This document shows positions 26,744 through 34,672 of a stretch of DNA of 64,000 nucleotides, piece by piece; position 1 is the first letter of the stretch, and every line of letters starts with the position of its first letter. The DNA lies in assembly GCA_002813285.1 (NCBI GenBank), contig PHTZ01000001.1:558001-622000 (forward strand), given 5' to 3'. The notes under the pieces are model-generated. The model was not told the origin of the DNA. It saw only the letters and a program-made list of their open reading frames with translations, and made no database searches. The position numbers and the translations under genes were made by a program. This DNA is from Flavobacteriaceae bacterium MAR_2009_75. Lineage in GTDB: Bacteria > Bacteroidota > Bacteroidia > Flavobacteriales > Flavobacteriaceae.

Positions 26744-27166
26744 TTATGGTGTTGCCGAAACCCATACCGATTTGTTCTTGAAAATTTCTTTTTTCCATAT
26801 GGGTACCCGGTCTTTTAATGTATCGATTAAAAACCGACATGCTTCGAAACATGCATCTCGATGGCCCGAAGAGGCACCTACAACAACTACAGGTTCTTCC
26901 ACCCCTTTGTTACCGACGGCATGGCGCATTACCACCCGGTTTAAATTCCATTTGGCATAGGCTTCTTCAGCGATTTTTCGCATTTCTTTGATGGCCATCG
27001 CTTTATAGGTCTCGAATTCGAGAGCTATGACCTGTTCGTTTTGCGTAAATTCACGAACTGCCCCGACAAAAACACATATACCACCGCTATTGGGGTGTGA
27101 AAGTTCACCATATACTTGTGACGCATCGATGTGGTCAACAATTTCAATCGTAATTTCTTGCTTCAT
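26744..27166 (-). CDS. moaE: molybdopterin synthase catalytic subunit
   Basis: A 140-aa large subunit of molybdopterin synthase, which inserts two sulfurs from MoaD thiocarboxylate into the pyranopterin. Family segments are GAVREFTQNEQVIALEFETY near 35-54, RVVMRHAVGN near 76-85, and GASSGHRDACFEACRFLID near 98-116 followed by VPIWKKE with the conserved Lys pair. Its start overlaps the moaD stop by one base, as expected for subunits of one complex. Confidence 0.96.
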   Translation of the reverse strand: MKQEITIEIVDHIDASQVYGELSHPNSGGICVFVGAVREFTQNEQVIALEFETYKAMAIKEMRKIAEEAYAKWNLNRVVMRHAVGNKGVEEPVVVVGASSGHRDACFEACRFLIDTLKDRVPIWKKEIFKNKSVWVSATP

Positions 27167-27414
27167 TAGCCACCACTAACCGGAGGAATCAAGGCAATTT
27201 CATCTCCTCGAATCAATTTTTCTTCATCTTCGGCATACTCGCTATTGACCGCTATGGCCAGAGAAGACAATTTATCCAACTCAGGAAAAGATTGTTTTAG
27301 CTTTTGCTTCAGTTCAAAAACAGAGCCGGGCAACACATCGTCTTCATCAAATCGAAAAGATGATTCGCCTACAATGTCTTTGGCTATGCCGAATAATAAA
27401 ACCTCCATATTCAA
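27166..27414 (-). CDS. moaD: molybdopterin synthase sulfur carrier subunit
   Basis: An 82-aa ubiquitin-fold sulfur carrier, first gene of the Moco operon. It begins MNMEVLLFGIAKDIVG and ends IPPVSGG; the C-terminal Gly-Gly is the site adenylated by MoeB and then thiocarboxylated. An alternative ATG two codons in is equally possible. I see no perfect -7 box and no Moco riboswitch in the 43 bases to the DUF6503 gene, so the promoter could lie inside that upstream gene. Confidence 0.95.
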   Translation of the reverse strand: MNMEVLLFGIAKDIVGESSFRFDEDDVLPGSVFELKQKLKQSFPELDKLSSLAIAVNSEYAEDEEKLIRGDEIALIPPVSGG

Positions 27415-27457
27415 CTTATAAGTTAAAGATACAATGTACTTAAAATTTTACGATTCA

Positions 27458-28258
27458 CTAAGGCTTTAAGACGATTTTTGCATTTTCAGGTTTTTCATAA
27501 AAACGCTCCGGCTTTGAAGATTCGGTCAAAGAGATGTTTTCAAAGGTTGTTGGGTCTTTGGCTTCCTTTATAGTTCGCCCTTCGTAATTGTGCCATGCCA
27601 TTGATTTAGGCAGCAAAACTCCGTTGATTTTAATCCAATCGTTATAACGAATCCATCTCACATCATTTGATTTTTCATCACTGCCAAAGGTAAAGGTATA
27701 ACCCAACCAAGCCATTTGAAAAGTTTCAGGGTCGTAATGCAAGTAATAATCATCTTTTGACGAAGCCCCTACCCCATCATTATAACTCATATGAATACCT
27801 GGGTAATATTTGCCCTCAAACTCTAAAGGCTCAGCCATTTCATAGTTTACGCCTGGATCAGCAAAAACAAAGGGCATTGCATAGAAATAGAACATGAGGT
27901 TATGGTACACAACTGCGTTACCCCTGTATGATTCCTTCTCATCTTTGAGCCATATCTCCGAACCATCGTAACCCATTGAAATATCAGCAATATCAATTCG
28001 GTCTTTTCTACTATGCAAGTCTATGGTATGAACTTCATTTCCATTAGGTTTCAGCAATTCAAAAGTCAGTGTTTTTTGCTTTTTCCATGTTTTAAGCGAC
28101 CCATGTGATTCAAGCACTTTCACGAAAGATTCGGGATAGTCTCTTTCAATCTCTTGGTTTAAAGTTTCCACACTTTCTGAAGAACTACTTGATTCTTTTT
28201 TTGCTTCTTTACAACTAAATAACGCAACAAATAATACTAGGGTTAAAATTCGTGTCAT
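27458..28258 (-). CDS. DUF6503 family lipoprotein
   Basis: A 266-aa predicted lipoprotein (VALFSC, Cys16) with a serine-rich spacer after the anchor. The mature part, with FVKVLESHGSLKTWKKQKTL near 43-62, GYDGSEIWLKD and YLHYDPETFQMAWLGYTF, resembles DUF6503 and looks like an outer-membrane lipoprotein-carrier (LolA-like) beta fold. Function is unknown. It lies 43 bp upstream of moaD on the same strand and may share its transcript. Confidence 0.75.
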   Translation of the reverse strand: MTRILTLVLFVALFSCKEAKKESSSSSESVETLNQEIERDYPESFVKVLESHGSLKTWKKQKTLTFELLKPNGNEVHTIDLHSRKDRIDIADISMGYDGSEIWLKDEKESYRGNAVVYHNLMFYFYAMPFVFADPGVNYEMAEPLEFEGKYYPGIHMSYNDGVGASSKDDYYLHYDPETFQMAWLGYTFTFGSDEKSNDVRWIRYNDWIKINGVLLPKSMAWHNYEGRTIKEAKDPTTFENISLTESSKPERFYEKPENAKIVLKP

Positions 28259-28308
28259 GATAGGTTTTTAAGGTTTCTATCATTAGGTCGCACATTCTTT
28301 GTTTTATT

Positions 28309-28316
28309 TACATTTG
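28309..28316 (+). promoter_or_regulatory. -7 element of the TrmH-type methyltransferase gene
   Basis: TACATTTG matches TAnnTTTG exactly and ends 4 bases before the ATG at 28321, suggesting a leaderless transcript. No well-spaced TTG is visible. Confidence 0.45.
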
Positions 28317-28320
28317 CTCT

Positions 28321-29127
28321 ATGCTTGAAATAAAACAGATTAGTAGCGTTCAAAATGCCTCGATTAAGAAAATAGCGCTTTTAAAAGAAAAATCAAGAGA
28401 GCGAAAAAAATCAGGTCTTTTTGTTTTAGAAGGACTTAGAGAACTTGAACTTGCACTAAAAGGAGGTTTTGTGTTGCGAACAATTCTCTTTCAAGAAGAG
28501 TTTACTTCTGAAGATTTGATTGAAAAGTTTTCAAAAGATTGCCCTAATACCGAGATAATTTCGGTTTCTAAAGATGTTTATAGAAAGTTGGCTCATAGGG
28601 AGACCACAGAAGGAATGATCGCTCTTGCAGAAGTCAAGTCACACACTTTAGAAGAATTTGAAATTTCTTCTGAAAACCCCTTGATTCTTGTTGCGGAAGC
28701 CCCTGAAAAACCAGGGAATATAGGTGCACTTTTACGCACTGCCGATGCAGCTAATCTAGATGGGGTTATCATAGCCAACCCAAAAACCGATATTTACAAC
28801 CCAAATATTATACGTTCAAGCGTTGGTTGCGTATTTACCAATAACATTGCTACCGGAACCACTTCGGAAATCATTGATTATTTAAAGTTTAAGAATATTA
28901 ATATTTACTGTGCTGCGCTTTCGGCATCGATTAATTATACCGATTCAAATTTCAATCGGGCGTCGGCTATAGTGGTAGGCACCGAAGCTACAGGCCTATC
29001 AGAAGAATGGCTGAAAAATTCAGTCCAGAATATAATTATACCCATGCAGGGAGAAATCGATTCTATGAATGTTTCAGTGTCAGCTGCTATTATTATCTTT
29101 GAGGCCAAGAGACAACGAAATATTTAA
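28321..29127 (+). CDS. TrmH/SpoU family RNA methyltransferase
   Basis: A 268-aa SAM-dependent 2'-O-ribose methyltransferase of the SPOUT class. The N-terminal substrate-binding domain has RKKSGLFVLEGLRELELAL near 23-41; knot motifs follow: PEKPGNIGALLRTADAAN near 130-147, VVGTEATGLSEEW near 219-231 and SMNVSVSAAIIIFEA near 248-262. The rRNA or tRNA site is not predictable from the sequence. It is divergent from the DUF6503 gene and probably monocistronic. Confidence 0.93.
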   Translation: MLEIKQISSVQNASIKKIALLKEKSRERKKSGLFVLEGLRELELALKGGFVLRTILFQEEFTSEDLIEKFSKDCPNTEIISVSKDVYRKLAHRETTEGMIALAEVKSHTLEEFEISSENPLILVAEAPEKPGNIGALLRTADAANLDGVIIANPKTDIYNPNIIRSSVGCVFTNNIATGTTSEIIDYLKFKNINIYCAALSASINYTDSNFNRASAIVVGTEATGLSEEWLKNSVQNIIIPMQGEIDSMNVSVSAAIIIFEAKRQRNI

Positions 29128-29195
29128 ATATATTACCTACCCCACATATATTTCGTTTTAAATTTAGGAGTACCAAACTCTAAACTACCAATATC

Positions 29196-30422
29196 GTGAA
29201 TACGCTTTTCTACATCATAGTCGCAATTTTAATCCTGCAATTTGTACTTGAAACAGTACTTGATTACCTGAATGCAAAACACTACAACGACCCAATACCG
29301 AATGAGCTGAACGATGTTTTTGATAAGACAGAATATCAGAAATCGCAATCGTACAAAAAGACTACCTATCGATTTGGTTTGATTACTTCTACTTCTTCAC
29401 TTCTGCTCACTTTGATTTTTCTCTTTTTCGGAGGCTTTGAGTGGATCGATGGTATAGCACGAAGCATAACTGATAGTTCTATCTTAATAGCCCTAGTTTT
29501 CTTTGGTATAATAATGATAGGAAATGATTTGATCACTATGCCTTTCTCTTACTATTCTACATTCGTTATCGAAGAGAAATTCGGGTTCAACAAAACCACA
29601 AAAAAAATATTTTTTTTAGATAAATTAAAAGGATGGCTAATGATGGTAGTAGTGGGCGGTGCCATTCTTGCTCTGATCATATGGTTTTTCGAATGGGCAG
29701 GAAGCAATTTTTGGATTTACGCCTGGGCACTGGTAGCCCTATTCACTATTTTTATGAACTTGTTTTATAGCAAGCTTATTGTACCCTTGTTCAATAAACA
29801 GACTCCTTTGGAACTGGGAAGTTTAAAAACTAAAATTGAAAACTTCGCTCAACAAGTAGGTTTTGAACTTCAGAATATTTTTGTCATAGACGGGTCTAAA
29901 CGATCGACCAAGGCTAATGCCTATTTCTCAGGTTTCGGTAAAGAAAAAAGAGTGACCCTCTACGACACACTAATAAAAGACCTCGATGAAGAAGAGATTG
30001 TTGCCGTATTGGCACATGAGGTCGGGCATTATAAAAGAAATCACATTGTTTTTAATCTCATCGCCTCGTTAATTCTTACCGGTGTAACACTTTTTATTCT
30101 TTCGCTATTTGTAAATAACCCCGAAGTGTCATACGCCATAGGTGTTTCTACGCCGAGCTTTCACGCCGCCCTAATCGGTTTCGGTATTTTGTATAGCCCT
30201 ATTTCTGAAATTACCGGCTTGGCCATGAACCATCTTTCAAGAAAATTTGAGTATCAGGCAGATGATTATGCAAAAGACAACTATGCGGCACTTCCGCTGA
30301 TTACATCCTTAAAAAAACTTTCAAAAAATAGTTTGAGTAATCTTACTCCACACCCGGCCTATGTTTTTATGCATTACTCTCATCCTCCTTTAATCAAACG
30401 TATCGCCAATTTGAGAAAATAG
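29196..30422 (+). CDS. M48 family metallopeptidase (Ste24/CAAX protease 1-like)
   Basis: A 408-aa integral-membrane zinc protease with about seven hydrophobic segments. The zinc motif HEVGHYKRNH lies near 273 and the third ligand Glu in RKFEYQADDYAKD near 351. Its length and N-terminal membrane domain match Ste24-type M48A rather than HtpX. Start is GTG at 29196. In bacteria such enzymes likely do membrane-protein quality control, since CAAX prenylation is absent. There is a gap of 68 bp after the methyltransferase gene. Confidence 0.92.
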   Translation: MNTLFYIIVAILILQFVLETVLDYLNAKHYNDPIPNELNDVFDKTEYQKSQSYKKTTYRFGLITSTSSLLLTLIFLFFGGFEWIDGIARSITDSSILIALVFFGIIMIGNDLITMPFSYYSTFVIEEKFGFNKTTKKIFFLDKLKGWLMMVVVGGAILALIIWFFEWAGSNFWIYAWALVALFTIFMNLFYSKLIVPLFNKQTPLELGSLKTKIENFAQQVGFELQNIFVIDGSKRSTKANAYFSGFGKEKRVTLYDTLIKDLDEEEIVAVLAHEVGHYKRNHIVFNLIASLILTGVTLFILSLFVNNPEVSYAIGVSTPSFHAALIGFGILYSPISEITGLAMNHLSRKFEYQADDYAKDNYAALPLITSLKKLSKNSLSNLTPHPAYVFMHYSHPPLIKRIANLRK

Positions 30423-30542
30423 CGATTTGCATTTTTCCCATTTGCTTTCCCTTTGAACTTTCTTACGTACGAAGCATGCAATATCAAGGGAGGTACAATT
30501 TTTGTTGTGTACCTATAAAGATTGTCCTATTTTTATTTTAAT

Positions 30543-32747
30543 ATGACGCAGGCCGCTATAGAACAAGAAAACAAAGAGATTGCCAAGCAATACAAAGAGT
30601 TGCTTCGGTTGAGTTATCAAAATTTATCTGACGATGATAAAACTTTGATTCGCTCTGCCTTCGAGGTTGCTGTAGATGCACATAAAACTCAGCGAAGAAA
30701 ATCGGGAGAAGCCTATATATTTCACCCTATAGCTGTAGCTAAAATCGTGGCGTCTGAAATTGGCCTTGATGCCATTTCAATTGCCTCTGCCCTACTACAT
30801 GATGTGGTCGAAGATACGGAATATACCCTTGATGATATGGAACGTATGTTCGGGGAAACCGTTGCCAGAATCGTTGATGGACTTACAAAAATAGCGCATC
30901 TTAAAAAAGACATGAGTACTTCACAGCAAGCGGAGAATTTTCGTAAAATGCTGCTCACCTTACACGATGACGTTCGGGTTATTTTAATAAAAATTGCCGA
31001 TCGTTATCACAATATGCTCACTATGGATGCCATGCCCGAGCACAAACAAGTGCAGATGGCATCTGAAACCCTATACATTTACGCTCCTTTAGCTCATAGA
31101 ATCGGGTTGTATAACATCAAGACCGATCTAGAAGACTTGAGTTTGAAGTATACGGAACCAGATGTATACCGAGATATCAAAGGAAAAATTGAGGAATCGA
31201 AGGAGGAACAACAGGCCTATATAGATGCGTTTTCCGGAGTTATAGATAATTCATTAAAAGAAGAAGGGTTAAATTACACTATAAAGGGTCGCATGAAATC
31301 AATTTTCTCCATTAGGAGGAAAATGAAGGCCCAAAATGTGGTTTTCGACGAGATTTATGACAAATTTGCAATTCGAATTATTTACAAATCGGACCGGCAG
31401 AATGAAAAGTTTTTGGCCTGGAAAATATACTCCATAGTAACCGATCACTTTACACCCAATCCTGTTCGTCTTCGAGATTGGATATCCTCACCCAAATCAA
31501 CGGGTTACGAAGCTCTTCACATTACCGTCATGGGACCCAAAGGCAGATGGGTAGAGGTTCAGATTCGCAGTGAACGTATGCATGAAATTGCAGAAAAAGG
31601 CTATGCTGCGCACTTTAAATACAAACACGGTGAACAAAAAGAGCAAGGCATCGAAGTGTGGCTCAATCGTCTGCAAGAGGCACTTGAGAATGCTAATTCC
31701 AATGCCATCGACTTTGTAGAAGAATTTAAGCTAAACCTCTACTCCAAAGAAATTTTTGTGTTTACACCTAAGGGAGAATTAAAATCGCTGCCCAAAGGTT
31801 CAACACCCCTTGATTTCGCCTTTCACATTCATACGCAAATAGGCATGAGAACGCGCGGGGCAAAGGTAAATGGAAAACTTGTACCTCTAAATACCAGTTT
31901 ACATAGTGGTGATCAGGTAGAAATAATCACATCTGACCAAGCGCAACCTAATCAAAATTGGCTTGACTATGCAACAACTGCTCGAGCGCGTGCAAAAATA
32001 AAATCGTCATTACGAGAAGAGAAGAAATCGGTTTCTGATGAAGGAAAAGAAATTCTACGGCGTAAACTGAAGTCTCAAAAAGTAACCTTGAGTGAAGATG
32101 TTATCAATAAAATGGTAATCTTCTTTAAACTTAAGACAAGTCTAGACCTCTTTTATCGAGTAGGTATCGGTGCTATAGATAATCAGATGATCAAAGATTT
32201 CGTATCGTCTTATAGTAATGCCTTTATCAGTTTTTTCAAGAATAAGATACGTCGAAATCCGGTTCCTGAAGATATCGACAAGCCAGAAATCACCTCGAAA
32301 TTCGACGTGCTGGTTTTCGGTAAAGAAGAAGAAAAACTGGAATATACCCTATCTAAATGTTGTAGCCCTATACCGGGTGATGATGTGTTCGGTTTTGTAA
32401 CCGTTAACGAGGGTATTAAGGTTCATAAAAAAAACTGTCCCAATGCAATTCAACTGCAATCAAATTACGCTTATCGAATCATCATGGCAAAGTGGATCGA
32501 TTCGAGCCAACAAGAATTCCGCTCTGAGATAAAACTTACAGGCATAGACAATCTCGGTTTAGTCAACGAAATTACCGAAGTCATTTCTGATGATATGCAT
32601 GTGAACATGCGAAACCTTAATTTTAGTACCGATGGAGGTACCTTTACAGGTCGAATAACCGTAGTGGTAAAGAACAATGGTATACTCAAAACTCTTATTG
32701 AAAACCTGAAGCAAATTCACGGAATCGATAAAGTAACCCGAATGTAG
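30543..32747 (+). CDS. bifunctional (p)ppGpp synthetase/hydrolase (Rel/SpoT)
   Basis: A 734-aa long RSH enzyme controlling the stringent response. Domains in order: HD hydrolase (about 40-190) with intact LLHDVVEDT near 83-91, synthetase (about 230-350) with RLRDWISSPKSTGYEALH near 307-324, TGS (about 400-465), a zinc-finger/RIS region with KCCSPIPGDDVFGF near 604-617, and C-terminal ACT (about 660-734). Both catalytic halves look functional. ATG 30543 was chosen over an in-frame TTG at 30522. The fur promoter begins just after the stop. Confidence 0.95.
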   Translation: MTQAAIEQENKEIAKQYKELLRLSYQNLSDDDKTLIRSAFEVAVDAHKTQRRKSGEAYIFHPIAVAKIVASEIGLDAISIASALLHDVVEDTEYTLDDMERMFGETVARIVDGLTKIAHLKKDMSTSQQAENFRKMLLTLHDDVRVILIKIADRYHNMLTMDAMPEHKQVQMASETLYIYAPLAHRIGLYNIKTDLEDLSLKYTEPDVYRDIKGKIEESKEEQQAYIDAFSGVIDNSLKEEGLNYTIKGRMKSIFSIRRKMKAQNVVFDEIYDKFAIRIIYKSDRQNEKFLAWKIYSIVTDHFTPNPVRLRDWISSPKSTGYEALHITVMGPKGRWVEVQIRSERMHEIAEKGYAAHFKYKHGEQKEQGIEVWLNRLQEALENANSNAIDFVEEFKLNLYSKEIFVFTPKGELKSLPKGSTPLDFAFHIHTQIGMRTRGAKVNGKLVPLNTSLHSGDQVEIITSDQAQPNQNWLDYATTARARAKIKSSLREEKKSVSDEGKEILRRKLKSQKVTLSEDVINKMVIFFKLKTSLDLFYRVGIGAIDNQMIKDFVSSYSNAFISFFKNKIRRNPVPEDIDKPEITSKFDVLVFGKEEEKLEYTLSKCCSPIPGDDVFGFVTVNEGIKVHKKNCPNAIQLQSNYAYRIIMAKWIDSSQQEFRSEIKLTGIDNLGLVNEITEVISDDMHVNMRNLNFSTDGGTFTGRITVVVKNNGILKTLIENLKQIHGIDKVTRM

Positions 32748-32749
32748 AT

Positions 32750-32777
32750 TGGGTATTAAAATATAACTGTACATTTG
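32750..32777 (+). promoter_or_regulatory. promoter of fur-purA
   Basis: TTG (32750-32752), 17 bases and TACATTTG (32770-32777) fit the Bacteroidota consensus. It begins three bases after the rel stop and supports the fur ATG at 32802. Confidence 0.7.
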
Positions 32778-32801
32778 CAAATTGAAGTACGTAATCTTGT
32801 T

Positions 32802-33257
32802 ATGGCTGAAAATAAAAACCAGGAAATAGTAAAAAACGTCTTTACGACCTTTTTAGAGGACAACGGACATAGAAAAACTCCCGAACGTTACGCTATACTC
32901 CAAGAAATTTATGATAGTGAAGAGCATTTCGATATCGAATCGCTCTACATCAACATGAAGAACAAGAATTATAGGGTAAGTAGGGCCACCCTCTACAATA
33001 CCATTGAACTTCTATTAGAATGTAAATTGGTTCGCAAGCACCAATTCGGCAAAAGTCAAGCGCAATACGAGAAATCATATTTCGACCGTCAGCATGACCA
33101 CGTTATATTGACCGATACCGGAGAGGTGGTCGAGTTTTGCGATCCTCGCATTCAATCTATCAAGAAGACCATAGAAGAGGTTTTTGATATTCACATCAAC
33201 ACCCATTCCCTTTATTTCTATGGCACACGAAACAAAAAAGAAAACACAAACAGCTAA
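32802..33257 (+). CDS. Fur family transcriptional regulator
   Basis: A 151-aa DNA-binding metalloregulator. The winged helix (about 10-85) includes [19 protein letters not shown] and [18 protein letters not shown]; the dimerisation domain has [18 protein letters not shown] near 98-115. The regulatory metal site (H-D-H and later His) seems kept, but the CxxC pairs that hold structural zinc in E. coli Fur are absent. I use ATG 32802, which follows a consensus promoter; the frame from 32775 starts inside the -7 box. It lies 13 bp before purA. Iron, zinc or peroxide sensing cannot be assigned. Confidence 0.9.
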   Translation: MAENKNQEIVKNVFTTFLEDNGHRKTPERYAILQEIYDSEEHFDIESLYINMKNKNYRVSRATLYNTIELLLECKLVRKHQFGKSQAQYEKSYFDRQHDHVILTDTGEVVEFCDPRIQSIKKTIEEVFDIHINTHSLYFYGTRNKKENTNS

Positions 33258-33270
33258 GCGAATTTTTTAA

Positions 33271-34542
33271 ATGGCAGTAGATTTATTGTTAGGACTACAA
33301 TGGGGAGACGAAGGAAAAGGCAAAATTGTAGACGTACTAACCAAAAACTATGATATCATCGCACGCTTTCAAGGTGGGCCAAATGCAGGACACACTTTGG
33401 AGTTCGATGGAATAAAGCACGTTCTCCATACCATTCCTTCAGGAATTTTTCATAAAAATGCCATGAATGTGGTCGGTAACGGAGTGGTTATAGACCCTGT
33501 TATATTCAGAAAAGAATTGGATGCTCTAAAGCAATTCAACCTTGACATAAAATCGAAGTTGGTCATTTCTAGAAAAGCTCACCTTATATTACCGACCCAC
33601 CGTTTACTCGATGCAGCATCAGAAACCGCCAAGGGCAAAGCCAAAATAGGATCTACCCTTAAAGGTATCGGACCCACTTATATGGACAAGACCGGTCGAA
33701 ATGGTATGCGAATCGGTGATTTAGAACTTGATGATTGGAAAGAAAAATACCGTGCATTGGCCGACAAACATGAGGCCATGATCGATTATTACAATGTTGA
33801 CATTGAATACGATTTAGCTGAACTGGAAAACGAGTTTTTCGCTTCAGTAGAAGAATTGAAAAACCTTGACTTCATCGATAGCGAAGAATACTTATATCAG
33901 GCTCAAAAATCTGGCAAAAAGATATTGGCCGAAGGTGCTCAAGGTTCATTACTAGATATTGATTTCGGCACCTACCCATTCGTAACCTCAAGTAATACAA
34001 CAGCTGCCGGTGCATGCACAGGTTTAGGGGTTGCCCCGAACCAGATTGGTGAAGTATTGGGTATTTTTAAAGCTTATACCACCCGTGTTGGTTCCGGACC
34101 GTTCCCCACCGAGCTTTTTGATGATGACGGTGAAACCATGGGCCGTGTCGGTAACGAATTTGGGGCCACAACAGGCAGACCTAGACGTTGTGGCTGGTTA
34201 GACCTCGTTGCCTTAAAGTACGCCGTTCAAGTAAATGGTGTTACCGAACTTATGATGATGAAGGCAGATGTGCTCAGTGGCTTCGAAACCCTAAAAATTT
34301 GCACTGCATACAATTATAAGGGGCAAAAAATAACCCACCTACCATACAATATTGAGGCAGAGAATGTAACGCCAATATACAGCGAAATGAAGGGCTGGAA
34401 AGAAGACCTGACAGCGATGAGTAAGCCAGAACAATTTCCTTCTGCTTTACAGGAGTATATCGACTTTTTAGAGAAAGAACTTGAAGTACCTATCAAGATA
34501 GTTTCTGTTGGGCCAGATCGCACACAGACGATACATAGATAG
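33271..34542 (+). CDS. purA: adenylosuccinate synthase
   Basis: A 423-aa enzyme of AMP synthesis that joins IMP and aspartate using GTP. The P-loop QWGDEGKGKIVDV at 10-22, GGPNAGHT near 37-44, the GIGPTYMDK segment near 132-140 and TTGRPRRCGWLDL near 298-310 are intact. The length is normal. It is cotranscribed with the Fur-family regulator, a conserved flavobacterial pairing in my recollection. Confidence 0.97.
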   Translation: MAVDLLLGLQWGDEGKGKIVDVLTKNYDIIARFQGGPNAGHTLEFDGIKHVLHTIPSGIFHKNAMNVVGNGVVIDPVIFRKELDALKQFNLDIKSKLVISRKAHLILPTHRLLDAASETAKGKAKIGSTLKGIGPTYMDKTGRNGMRIGDLELDDWKEKYRALADKHEAMIDYYNVDIEYDLAELENEFFASVEELKNLDFIDSEEYLYQAQKSGKKILAEGAQGSLLDIDFGTYPFVTSSNTTAAGACTGLGVAPNQIGEVLGIFKAYTTRVGSGPFPTELFDDDGETMGRVGNEFGATTGRPRRCGWLDLVALKYAVQVNGVTELMMMKADVLSGFETLKICTAYNYKGQKITHLPYNIEAENVTPIYSEMKGWKEDLTAMSKPEQFPSALQEYIDFLEKELEVPIKIVSVGPDRTQTIHR

Positions 34543-34567
34543 ATTACCCTAAAAGTTACTTTTCGCT

Positions 34568-34610
34568 GATGTATATATCATAGACTAGCTATGTCGATGG
34601 TATATACATC
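34568..34610. other. long hairpin in the purA-ostA spacer
   Basis: GATGTATATA (34568-34577) pairs with TATATACATC (34601-34610), and inside it CATAG (34579-34583) pairs with CTATG (34589-34593). There is no T-tract right after it, so it may be a weak terminator, an RNA-processing site or an operator-like palindrome. Confidence 0.45.
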
Positions 34611-34656
34611 CTTCCTAAATCTATGCTAAACCCTGCATTTGCCAAAGGAAAAAAAC

Positions 34657-34664
34657 TATTTTTG
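34657..34664 (+). promoter_or_regulatory. -7 element of the OstA-like gene
   Basis: TATTTTTG is an exact TAnnTTTG match ending 8 bases before the TTG start at 34673. TTTG at 34638-34641 lies 15 bases upstream, slightly under the usual spacing. Confidence 0.5.
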
Positions 34665-34672
34665 ATGAAAAT

